From the NCBI GenBank assembly GCA_030549335.1, contig JAUKPH010000017.1, forward strand, positions 14,407,501 to 14,471,500: DNA of 64,000 nt. The letters run 5' to 3'. The stretch comes from Pontederia crassipes. Its lineage: Eukaryota > Streptophyta > Magnoliopsida > Commelinales > Pontederiaceae. Below are positions 36,648-47,279 of this stretch, in pieces. Position 1 is the first letter of the stretch. Each line of letters opens with the position of its first letter. The notes under the pieces are model-generated. The model was not told where the DNA came from, did no database searches, and saw only the letters and a program-made list of their open reading frames with translations. A program made the translations under genes and the position numbers.

Positions 36648-38063
36648 CTAGTTCCTGGGTGCGGCAAGCTTACGAAGCTCCTCCACCATGTCGTCCAATG
36701 CCTTGTAAGAACTGCCTCCTCCTTGCACCGCCTGCGCCACCATCTCCTTCACCTCCGATGCCTTCTTCCTCCTCCCCTTCCAGGCCTCGCCAAAGGCCTC
36801 GGCGAGGACCCGTGCAAACTCGTCCGGGTCGGGCGCCGCGTCCGTCCCCCCTTCGCACGCCATCACCCCCGTCCCCGCTTCCTCAGCCATCAGCATCGCG
36901 TTGCTGAACTGGTCCGCCCCCATCGGCCACATCACGAGCGCCACCCCCGCCGCCGACGCCTCCAGCACCGAGTTCCACCCGCAGTGGCTCAGGAACACGC
37001 CCACGGCCGCGTGGTCGAGTATGGCCACCTGAGGTGCCCAGCCCCGTATCACCAGCCCCCTGCCAGCCACCCGGGCCTCGAATCCCTCCGGCACCGTCGT
37101 GCCGCGTCTCGCCGACCACACGAAGTTGCACCCGCTGCGTTCCAGCGCGGCCGCCACGACCGCCGCCTGCTCCAGCGAGAGGACCTTCTGGGTTCCAAAA
37201 GCGACGTACACCACGGACCCTTCGTCGTGGCCGTCCAACCACGCGGTCACCTCCTCGGCGGGAATGGAGCTCGAGCCGCCTCGCTCGGCGGCGCCGCCCT
37301 CGACCTGCGTGGCCAGTGGTCCCACGGCCCAGACCCTTGCGTGGCCCAAGTCCTCCCTGATGTGATCCAAGTACACCTGCTCCAGTTCGGAAAACGTGTT
37401 AAACACCTGTCCCCAGCTGCCGAGGTTGTCCCGCCACGACTCCTTCATGAACTCCGATATCGGCTCACCGGCGACGTAGCTCCTGAACAGGGTGGAAAGT
37501 TGGTACCAGGGGAAGGTCGGGGACTTGGGGAGCGAAGGGAAGGCCAGGAGCTCGTTGGGGTCGTCGGGATCGGACCGCCGGGGGACACGGCGCCAGAGGG
37601 AGTTCATGACCGCGACGGACGCGGCGCCGGAAGGGTTGAAGACGATGCGGGGGATGCCCAGGTCGTCAGCAAGGCGTCTGGTCCATCCGAGGAACATGTC
37701 GGACACGACGGCGGCGGGTGGATCCCGGTGCGCGCGGGCCCAGCGGAGGAGGGGCTCGTGGAGGCCACCGAGGGCGTGCAGCAGGAGGCGGAACTGGTGG
37801 GGAGCGAGGTCCTTGGTATTCTCGAGGCCCGGAGGCAGTGAGGGGTAATCGGGAAATGGCAGGATCAGGGTCTTGACGGTGGGGGAGCGGGCGAGGAGCG
37901 GAGAGAGGAGGGGGCGGTTGGCCGGCGTGACGGCGACGGTGACTGCGAGGCCGTGGCGAGAGGAGAGGACGTCCGTGAGGTCGAGCAGCGCGAGCATGTG
38001 GCCCTGGGCCGGGAAGGGCATGACCAGGACGTGGACTGGGTTCGCCGGCGCGCCCTCCACCAT
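36648..38063 (-). CDS. UDP-glycosyltransferase, UGT89-like
   Basis: Intronless, 471 aa, normal family length. The start is ATG 38063-38061 (MVEGAPANPVHVLVMPFPAQ). The reading frame stays open upstream, but only through a poly-C tract and a GTG, and the family begins at this Met. His22 in FPAQGHML is the catalytic base and Asp122 (SDMFLGW) its usual partner. The 44-residue PSPG box spans residues 342-385 (WAPQVAILDH...HCGWNSVLEA...MWPMGADQ); its final Gln suggests UDP-glucose. PTVKTLILPFPDYPSLPPG and NTKDL are UGT89-type features by recall. Family members glycosylate flavonols, benzoates and similar small phenolics; the acceptor here is unknown. The gene is far more GC-rich than its surroundings, which produces long chance frames on the other strand. 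Confidence 0.93.
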   Translation of the reverse strand: MVEGAPANPVHVLVMPFPAQGHMLALLDLTDVLSSRHGLAVTVAVTPANRPLLSPLLARSPTVKTLILPFPDYPSLPPGLENTKDLAPHQFRLLLHALGGLHEPLLRWARAHRDPPAAVVSDMFLGWTRRLADDLGIPRIVFNPSGAASVAVMNSLWRRVPRRSDPDDPNELLAFPSLPKSPTFPWYQLSTLFRSYVAGEPISEFMKESWRDNLGSWGQVFNTFSELEQVYLDHIREDLGHARVWAVGPLATQVEGGAAERGGSSSIPAEEVTAWLDGHDEGSVVYVAFGTQKVLSLEQAAVVAAALERSGCNFVWSARRGTTVPEGFEARVAGRGLVIRGWAPQVAILDHAAVGVFLSHCGWNSVLEASAAGVALVMWPMGADQFSNAMLMAEEAGTGVMACEGGTDAAPDPDEFARVLAEAFGEAWKGRRKKASEVKEMVAQAVQGGGSSYKALDDMVEELRKLAAPRN

Positions 38064-38234
38064 GGCCGACGACGAGCAGGAGCACCTCCCCCCCCCCCCC
38101 CCCCCCCCCCCCCCCGCGAGTCTTCCGTTCAAGTGAACCTGCACATTTCCAAGAGGCGCGATTGAAACGGCACCCACCACTCGCTTGATCCCATAAGTTA
38201 AACTTGAAGCCTGGAGTTTTATGACTGGCTGCCA
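38064..38234 (-). promoter_or_regulatory. Leader and core promoter of the UGT gene with a 28-C run
   Basis: A homopolymer of 28 C (38088-38115, G on the coding strand) lies 24 bp before the start codon. A TATA-like CATAAAAC on the minus strand occurs near 38223-38216. The exact run length is unreliable in most assemblies. Confidence 0.45.
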
Positions 38235-38629
38235 GGCCGTTTGGACGAAGAATATTTTTAAAGAATAAGAAATTTTATTCTTATTCTACCATTTATTTGT
38301 TTCGATAAAAATAAATTTTAAATATAATCTATTTTATAAATATTTGACATTTAATAATAATAATAATAATTATAAAAATAATAATATATGGTTAAATTAC
38401 AAAAAAATAAAAGAAATGATAAAAACCGAAACGGAGAGAATATATGTATCCCTTCATTTTTATGGAATAAAAATTTCATTATTTACAAGAATAAATAAAT
38501 AGTATCATGACTTTCAATAATTTCATTCAAAACGTGTTCTCATCCGTTTAATCTTATTCTCCTACCTATTTTACAATATTGATTGGAATAAGTATTATTT
38601 CTCTCATTATTTTGCAACCAAACACCGCC
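38235..38629. mobile_element. MITE with GGCCGTTTGG/GGCGGTGTTTGG ends
   Basis: The left end reads GGCCGTTTGGACGAAGAATA. The right end reverse-complemented reads GGCGGTGTTTGGTTGCAAAA. The AT-rich interior is about 395 bp. No target duplication was resolved. Confidence 0.5.
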
Positions 38630-39079
38630 AAGTAATTAAAAACTTTGGCATTTTTGTGGAGAATATTTTTAAGTGGAATAAATCAATGTAATATTATATT
38701 TTGAAAAATGATATATTTTTACTTTTATTTGTCATTTAGTTTGAAAATAAAATAATTTAAGATATAATGTTTTATTATAAATAGTTGATATTTATTATAA
38801 TAGTACATAAATAAATTATAAATAATAAAATATGCTTGAGGGAAAGTGTAACGATGAGAATAGCAATATTCTTATATTCAAAAAATATTTATATTCTTAT
38901 TCGAGGGTTAAAAAGAGTAGTATCATGATTAAATAAAGTATGATGAATTAATCTTGTCCTATTTAACTTATATTCTCATAATATCATCCGTCTTATTGTA
39001 CTCAATCAGTTCGCATTAAATGGCTCCAATCTTAAGCTTGATTTTATATTCTCAAGCCAATTCATTTTTTCTTTTCTTA

Positions 39080-39110
<31 letters not shown>

Positions 39111-41289
39111 TTGGGAACGAAAGAAGAAAAATGTCTACAAATATTATTATATCCAATATTATTAAAATCGGATGGTGCACCAACTAGGATCGGAAGTGGT
39201 ATCAAAAGATTCAAAACTGGTAAAAAAGATTGCATTCTAAGTGCTGTTAATAATTTCGAATTCAAATTTTGGAATCATTAGATTAATTAAAAAATAAATT
39301 ATTATTTCAAATTTTGGAGTCTTTACATTAGTCAAAAAATAAATTATTATTATTCTACTTTCTTAACTGTAAAATACTAATAATTTCGACCTCCTTGGAC
39401 GGAATCACAATTGGTAAAAAGAAAAAGAACCACCAAATTTCTGAAAGGAAAAAAGGCAAAAGTAAATGGAAAAAAAAAACAAGCTATTCCATTGGCTAAA
39501 AGGAAACTTGCAATTAATGAAGAAAATAAATGCATTTATTTAAGGAAAGCATTTAAGCATTTGACGGGGAAAAAAAGGGAAAACACGCAAGAAACATTAA
39601 TGCATTTAATGAAATTGTAATTTCTGAAAAGGAATATGAAAGTTAATGCATACAATTAAAAAGGGAAATAGCAATGCAAAATATAAATGTGTGAAAAAAT
39701 GTAAATATAGAAAAGGAAAGTGTCAAATTTTCTAATAAACAAGCAGAAGGAATTTGAAAATGGAAATAAATAGAAATAAAAAGAAAGTAAAAAAAAATTG
39801 TGATCAATAAAAGAATAAGTAACGACAAAAGGGAAAAAAGTTAGACAAATAAGGATGATAATGCAGAAGAAAAATAAAAATAAAGAAGAAGTTAATTAAA
39901 CAGTTTAGCCTAATTTTTAGATACTAGTATTTAAGAACACAAATAGTGTTTTTACTAATAATTGATTATTAAAGGTTAATATTATTATTTTAAATTTTTG
40001 TAAAGAATAAATGATGTCGTTGTTGGGCGGTTCTTATTGAGCGAATCGGACAACAAATAGGAAAAAAAAAAAAGGTAAAATTCGTGTTGATGTTTAACAC
40101 GATTCGGAAGCTGAGAAGGAATCAAATCCAACGCGAAGTCATCGTCCCACGTAGCTATAAAAGGACGTGAATGTCCGGAAGGTTGGAGGTCGACCATGAG
40201 ATTGGATGTGTGCGGACTTTACTACCGCGCGTGAATGGCCACCGAGAGTGAGTGAGAGAAGAGAGAGGAACTTCGGGGTTCGGTTCGTTTAATACTCATT
40301 CATTTTCGATAAAATTTTACATATTATTTTTTAGATCATTCTGATTTTTATTTTTAGTTTTGAGAGACATTTATTCTATGACATTCAATTTTTGAGATTA
40401 TTATTATATTTTCTTACGTAGTTCAAAAAATAGACTTTGTAATTTATTATTATTTTATAGTGAAAAAATCGTTCCTTACTTTCGTGATTTTTTTTTCTCT
40501 CACGTTGGGAGATTTTTTTATATAAATATTTTATATTTTTTTATATTATTATCATCATTTCATTATTATTGTACGTATTAAAAAAGAAAAAGAAGATAAT
40601 TTCATAATTATCAATTCAGTTTTTTTCTCAATAGTCGTATACTAAAAATTATTATAAATATTTATTTTAATAAACTTTGATCTATCCCACTGAATCTCTT
40701 CGAGTCGTGGATTTAGTTTAATTAATTATTTTAGTAATTATTAAAAGTGCTTATTATTTTGACAGTTGATTATTGCGATAATCTTTTTTTATCATCATGA
40801 TCAACGTACCTCAGTCCAAAAGTGATTGTTGTAGATGGAAGGATCGAAGGTGTGGAATTCCCAACCCAATGATTGTTGGGATGCTTGGATCAACAGTTCA
40901 CTCTGACATTATTTTTGACTTCCCATATCGAAGGTGAAGAGTGCATACATTAGTTTTTAAAAAATAAGAATCACGTGGGACAAAAGTTAGTTCATATATT
41001 TGGGACGTTGAATTATCATATGATGACTTATAAATAAGCACTTCCTTGTAGATATCTTAAGAATGCGTATTTATGGATCGTTAGATGATGATCCAACTGT
41101 GGCCTATATATATGGATCACTTTTTACCTCACATAATTCTTAACTCCCTATTTTTTATTATGGCGTGACTTTTGTTGAATGTGCAGACATATTATTAAAG
41201 ATCGTTACATGTTGAATGCGCCCTCCAAGTCCCATGGGTACAAGTCTTCTTCAGTTCGAAGGAATTGACGCAATAGGTAGAAGATGATG
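38630..41289. other. AT-rich intergenic region with a purine-rich block
   Basis: A (TA)n microsatellite lies at about 39079-39105. The segment 39405-39900 is strikingly A/G-rich on the plus strand, giving a lysine-rich chance frame at 39411-39620. A TATAAAAGG at about 40158 has no gene after it that I can identify. The segment 41170-41285 resembles 52976-53090. Confidence 0.5.
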
Positions 41290-42670
41290 ATAACAATTGA
41301 GGATGATGCGAACTTAGAAACATTAGCAAGCGTATTAATCGTTCAAATAATAAAATGATGAGTATAAAGTATCGTTCCCACGAGGACAATAAATAATTAA
41401 TAACTTCTCTTACTTATAAATTGAGAAAAGATAATAACTATGTGCTTTGTAAAAATAAAAAGAGTAAATAATATAAATATAGAGTTATGATCAATGGGGT
41501 TTAAAAGTATAAAATTGATCAATAGAATTTATCTTAATTAATACCACTACCCATGTACGAATTCTAGACAAAAGATGATGAATTAATAAAGTAAAATTCC
41601 CAAATTGATTTAACCAATATTTCAAACTTTAAATCCTATTTTGAAGTCAACAAAATAGATTAACCCTCTCGATTTTTAATCTAATTTATTAGATCTCAAA
41701 ATGCACTCAACTGGAATATAAAGTTAAGGACTTTCTCAAGTCACCTTAACAATAACACAATTGGGTCTTTTGAGATTTTCTCAAGAGTGGCATATAAGAG
41801 AAAAATCAAAGAAAAACTCTAGAGAATCTAAAAACTTCATTTCAGATAATAAAAAGATTCAAAGAAATAAATCTCAAGCAATAATTAATAAAATCATCAA
41901 ACATGCTATTGAACCATCAACTAATCGTACGAAGAATTCATAAAGAATAGAGTTCAATTAAGAAAATCCTAAAGAACTACTCCATAAGTCTAGAGTACAT
42001 CAATCTAAATAATGTTTCAAGAAAATTATAGAGAACAAGAGGAACTACTCCATAAAACTATCGTCCTCTCTCGAGTTTTCGGTAAAATTTCGTTATAGCC
42101 TTTGGATCTCCTTCATTGATTCTTCAACCTGTGATTTTTGCCCTCCAAAGATGTTCTTCCAGTTGATTTGGGTCTTCTTAAATAGCTTTTCCCGTAACAT
42201 GGCTCAATAATCCAAAATCTTATAAAAAACGTGGATAAAAATGACTTTAAACTGCCTAACAGACCACCGTTACGTCCGTGAAAGGCTCTGTCCCGGCCGT
42301 TACAGAAGGCTGTCAAGACTAAAAAATACTTAACCAATTTTTTTGCTGAAAATTTCTCTATCATGGCCATGACAGAAACTGCATGCCTATGACAGTAAAT
42401 TAGTCAAATTTCTGCTTGTAGGATCTTCCTATCACGGCCATGACAACTGTCACAACCGTGATAGTCTTCTGAGCTATTTTAGGCCTTTTCTTGCCTTGAT
42501 TTCAATTTTTTCTTATATCCTGTCATGAATAATTTCTAGACAGGTAAAAATTAAATCTAAATGAAATTATATGAAAATAAATCAAACCCCCCCCACTTTG
42601 TAAATATAAATCATTCTAAAATGTTAATCAAATTGCCTAAACTAATGCATAATTTTTCGTGCATCAGAGG
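41290..42670. repeat. Probable transposon-derived sequence, class unresolved
   Basis: It begins with AACTTAGAAACATTAGCAAG and TATCGTTCCCACGAGGA, and ends with an AAACCCCCCCCACTTTG tract, phrases that recur in plant LTR retroelement flanks. Between 42240 and 42470 several short repeats of CACGGCCATGACA type occur. No protein domain was recognised and the ends are unclear. Confidence 0.35.
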
Positions 42671-42706
42671 ACTTTGGACAAGTGGTCGTTCCTGACCTCA
42701 ATTCAT

Positions 42707-43169
42707 AGTAAGGATGTTTATGGATCAAACTAAACCCCACCCCACCCCATTGGAATGAGTCAAGGATTTTTTGAGGATCCAATCCGATCCGGTTCGGATC
42801 AAATCGAGTCGGATGGTCAAATTATCTGACCATCTATTTTTTAATTTTTCTTACTATTTTACATTTATATAATATAAAAAATATTATCTGATATTTATTT
42901 TAAAGCACAAGATAAGCTTTTTAATTATTTAAAATATTATTTTGAATTTTATTTCAATTTTTTGAAAGTTTTAAATTAAATATAATCTTAACTTTAAATA
43001 AAAAATAGGTTATCCGGTCGAGTTGGAAAAGTCAACCCGTACTTGACCGGACCCATGGTCGAGTTGAGTGACTTGGCCCGACCATCGACTTGACTAAACC
43101 CAATCTAGGTTGGGTTGGGTCAAATCATCGAGTTCATCAGGTCGACCCGACCTTGTGAACATCCTTACT
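42707..43169. mobile_element. GGGTCGG-ended foldback element, copy 3
   Basis: The left terminus is AGTAAGGATGTTTATGG and the right terminus reverse-complemented is AGTAAGGATGTTCACAAGG. The left arm contains GGATCAAATCGAGTCGGATG; the right arm contains GGTTGGGTTGGGTCAAATC and GTCGACCCGACC. The core is AT-rich and similar in layout to 8340-8540 (ATTTTACATTTATATAATAT). It is more diverged than copy 2. Confidence 0.7.
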
Positions 43170-44829
43170 TTATAGCGCTTGCCCACATTTGATCGTCCTC
43201 GATCTTTCGTGTCAATTACATCCGTCGACAACGTCTAGAACTCATGCAAACTCCGCTCTGTGCCCCTCCTAGAATCTGGCGACGTGTACTAGTCATTCAA
43301 TGATTCATGATTTGCGGCTAGCCATAATGACAAATTTCATTAGTTGTTCGATGTCACTGTCGATGATCATCCGCACACCCGTTTCCTCATGTGCATTGTT
43401 GTCGACTCACGGCCATGAACAATAGTCACGACCCTTGATCGTGGTTGTCACGGTGGTTACCATTTAGCATCTCCCTCTTGATAGTTGCGATCATTATTTT
43501 CAATACTCTCACTATTCATGTAGTGTCATACAGAGATGTCATTTTCAAATTTACTATTCGTGAAAACTTCACCTTAACTTAGTTGTTCCTGAGTCATATT
43601 AAATTAACATATTTAATTAATGCTCCAGCTAGAATTTATTTGTGAGAGATCAGCCAACATATCACTTGTAGGCATGTAGGTCACTAATATATCATTTTTT
43701 TATCTTTTCAAAGAATAAATAATCACCACATTAGTAATCGTTCGGAAAGTTAACATCAAAATTAAAGTTTTTATGCATGTAGGTAAACCTTTTATACATG
43801 GAATTTCATGTCAATATTTGAATATGCTCTATTTATATTTGAATTTTGGATAAAATTTCTATACAACTTTTTTATCTTTTCAGAGAATAAAAAATTATCT
43901 CACTCTGATAATCATTTAGAAACTTAATGTCAAAATAGTACAAATTGGTCATAAAATGATTGACGGAATGATTGGGACTTTGAAAATAGCTTATCGATAG
44001 TGAAATTGCAACCTGGCTATCTAAGTGACAAATCGACCAACCAATTAATTGATGACCATAGTGGTGCAATTGTTGACCGACTGTTTGACCGACTAGTCTA
44101 GAAAATACAACTAGTCGAAGTTCCAATGGTCGAATCCTCCAAGGGTGCTACGTTGACCGATTGAGATTTTGCAATATGTATGGGAAAGCGGTCAATTAGT
44201 GAGAGTGTAGAATACCTAATAACAACTAGATTTTAGATTTTGGAAGTTGGGAAATGAACCCAATAGTCAAATCAAATTTAGAAAAATATAAAAGAAGTCT
44301 CAAGTTAATACATTAAGTCTTCGAGGACAATACCAAACATAAAAAAAACCAAAATTTGATGTTTTATCATCAAATTATTGAATCTTCTCTTCATTTTCTC
44401 TTCTTCATATATGAGCTTGAAATTATAAAAAAGATATTACATTTGTTGTGAGAATGCTTGAGAGATCATTTGTAGTAGAGATTTCATCTTACCTGTTAAA
44501 GAAAAAAAAATTGGGAGTGTTCATTTTAAATGGAGGAAGGATTTCGTAGATCTTCGACGACCTCAAAGTCGAGAAGTAAGAATGAAGACGTGGGTCAAGA
44601 CGTGAACAAACCTTGTTAACAAACTTTCTTATTTTTGCATTTGTATTTTCTCCTCTCCTCCTTATTTTCCTCTTATTATGTTTGACTTTAAGTTTTTTAA
44701 TCAATTTTAAGCTTTCATATTTGATTTGTTAAATAGATTTTTATACACCAATTCAGTCTCTCCCTCCCCCTGGACTCTTGGTGCCTTGTGATCCAATATT
44801 ATGTTTACTCTTGGAACCATTTGTTGTGT
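43170..44829 (+). repeat. Degenerate sequence ending in a copia-like LTR tail
   Basis: The block 43680-43760 is partly repeated at 43865-43940 (TTTTTTATCTTTTC...GAATAA...AATC). From about 44000 to 44797 the layout parallels 7200-8218: GACCGAC-rich words, a CTCCTCTCCTCCTTATTTTCC-like pyrimidine stretch, then CCCTCCCCCTGGACTCTTGG. It is probably an LTR related to the one at 6976-8218, but with no defined left end. A 43190-43450 patch of higher GC is unrecognised. Confidence 0.35.
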
Positions 44830-45377
44830 GTCTCCAAACCAACTTATCTTTTCTAAATTCTAGTTTTGGTGGAAAAATGATATGCGAAGCAAAGACTCAT
44901 TAGAGGGATATAATGAGAATTCATCCCATTTCCAATGGCCCAATTTATCAGCAAAATTTGCTATTTGTTAACGAAGAAGTTTAATAAGAATTTCACATGT
45001 ACCATGATGAAGCAAAGGGCGTCAAGCTAGACGTGAGTTAGCTCCCCAAAAACCACTTGCTAGCTAATATTTGGTGTGATTCTTTTCCAACTATTACCCA
45101 AAGCATTATATAGCCACAAACCTCCTTGTTTCTTTTGAAATTAGATCATTTGGTCCAAAAATTGTTTTCACAATTGATCTTTGGACGCAAGCAATTTCGA
45201 GCATAGTTTTGTCATGATTATTACATTAAACATATGCAATTTTTGGATCGTAAACCCCTATACTCCAAAAAAGAACAACTGTATCCCAACTCACATGACA
45301 CATCTTTCTCCTAATAGAGCTTGCATGATGCTTTCACATTAGAGTTTCAACCCTAGAAAAGAGTTGGAAAATGCCCA
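44830..45377 (-). mobile_element. L1-type LINE, 3' part (C-terminal zf-RVT region)
   Basis: Read on the minus strand, the segment gives QGGLWLYNALGN-like and DKLVWRHTTNGS peptides, which resemble the KEGGLG and LVWxHTxxG motifs near the C-terminus of plant L1 ORF2. It is the continuation of 49841-51277, separated by the copia element at 45378-49840. Many stops are present. Confidence 0.6.
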
Positions 45378-45781
45378 TGTTAGGCATTAGTGGGCCATGT
45401 GCATGACCCACTTGGACAGTAGATGGCTGATGCTTCTCCCACAAGACGCGCGATTATACGTGTGTGATAAAAACAATCTGCAATGACGCGTGCTATGTGC
45501 AGTTACGCAAATAGCACAATCAACATTAATTGCACGTGATATGCAAATCAACATTAATGTCGCGAGTGATATGCTTCCTCGCTCAAGTCTCCCTCATCTA
45601 TAAAAGGAGACCAATACCAATGGTCCATAATATGCTTTTGTGCTCTTTCGAGGAGATTTGTCCAAAGGTACTTGTGTTGTGGTCAAGAGTCAAGAGTTCA
45701 TGAAAAAGCTCCGTCAATCCGTTTTCGCTACAAGAGGTATTGTGCAACATCTAGGATTTATATCTGTTATAAATTCCTACA
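45378..45781 (+). repeat. 5' LTR of the second copia element
   Basis: 404 bp, TG...CA, with an internal TATAAAAGG promoter-like motif at about 45599-45607 and the primer-binding site directly downstream. Confidence 0.8.
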
Positions 45782-47279
45782 TTCGTATCAGAGCTTTTCA
45801 GTTTTTCTCGAACTCATAATTGCGCCGAAAAAATAATATTTATTATTAATTTTGAGATTTGCACATCTAGTTTGTATGACCACAACCGAGGGTCAAAGTA
45901 GACTTTATCATCACAAATATATTATGGATGAACGTAGACCATAATATATTTTTTCGGATTTATTTTAATATTTTTGGCAAAAGTTTCAGATTTTTTTTAT
46001 TTTGCATACGTTGCAGAAAAAAAAACAGAAAAGAAAAGAAACTGTTCAAGCAGGCACAAGGCCCGTTGAAAGCCCAATTTTTAATGCAAAGGTGCAGAGG
46101 CCCATAAATAGTTTTCTATTTTCTTTTTCTTTTCTGATTCTCGTCAGGATTTTAAAATAATCTGAAAATAGAAAATATCTATTATAAAATCTCAAAAAAT
46201 TAGGAATACATATTTTCCTTAGAATTTTTTCTGAAATATTGCATGCAATTTAATGTTATTAAAACAAAATCATTTGTTGATTTGGTGCATTAAATTAAAT
46301 GATTAGATTTGCATGTCAATCACAAATATTGCCTAATAAATGTGTTATCATGCATGAAATAAATATTTCCATTTATGTATGTCATAATGATATTTGTTTC
46401 TGTCATCTAAATTTGATCGTGTGTCAAAATTATGATTTTGAATTTAAAATTGGTATATCCAATTTTGTTAAGCATGATAACTTGCATAGAATTTTAAATT
46501 GATTTGAAATTAAACAACTTAAAATTAATTCCTTTTGTGAGAATTAATTAAGATGGCAATATAATTTTTGACTATGTACTGAAATCCATGTTTCATATGA
46601 GCTTATAATAAAAATAATTAGTTGGTCTAATTATACAAACTATAGGTAATTAAATAATACATGAAACATAAGTAGTTCTTTTGTAGGATTAAGGCATCTT
46701 GAGATTCAAACATTGATACAATAATCAATATCTTTCTGTCAAGTGGTGCGTGACCGGAATGCATGTCTAAAAAAGTTCTGAGGAACTGGCCTAGTGCATG
46801 GTCGATGCAGTATCTAGAAATAAGGTTGATATGTAACAGTGGTAGCACATTTTTTTTTCTAATGTGGCGAAGGATAGTGCACGATTATTTAATTGGTACC
46901 CCTCGGGGAAGAGCTTCCGTTGCACTAGTCCTGATTATTCTTGTCAAATTAGAAATAATTTGATGCACCTCACGAAATGAATTCGGTAATTTTGAATTAT
47001 AAGTCGACTCAAAATATATATAGTAGAAATTTTTTAATTATGTGTTGATTCAAAATTCAAATATTTAGATTAATTTTATCGCATTGTTAAAATAATGGCT
47101 GATAATATTTCTTAGAGACAATGGGAGATGAGTAGAAGTTTAACAACCTCTCGATGTCGCTACTTCATTAATATTGTTATTTCATTTTTTTATGCTGTTT
47201 GTGGACAAAATTACAACATGCATAACATTGATTTCTCCTATTTTCTGTGACCAAATTAGACCATGGGTTCCAAAACAAT

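Noticed and set aside
36627..37841. 404-codon open frame on the plus strand opposite the UGT gene
   Set aside because: It is an antisense shadow of GC-rich coding sequence: Arg/His/Pro/Gly-rich, no domain, while the minus strand encodes a complete conserved enzyme.
38064..38180. N-terminal extension of the UGT with a polyglycine run
   Set aside because: It exists only by translating the poly-C tract from a GTG. The family's conserved start is the ATG at 38063.
39411..39620. Lysine-rich 69-codon frame
   Set aside because: It results from A-rich sequence composition, with no domain or splice context.
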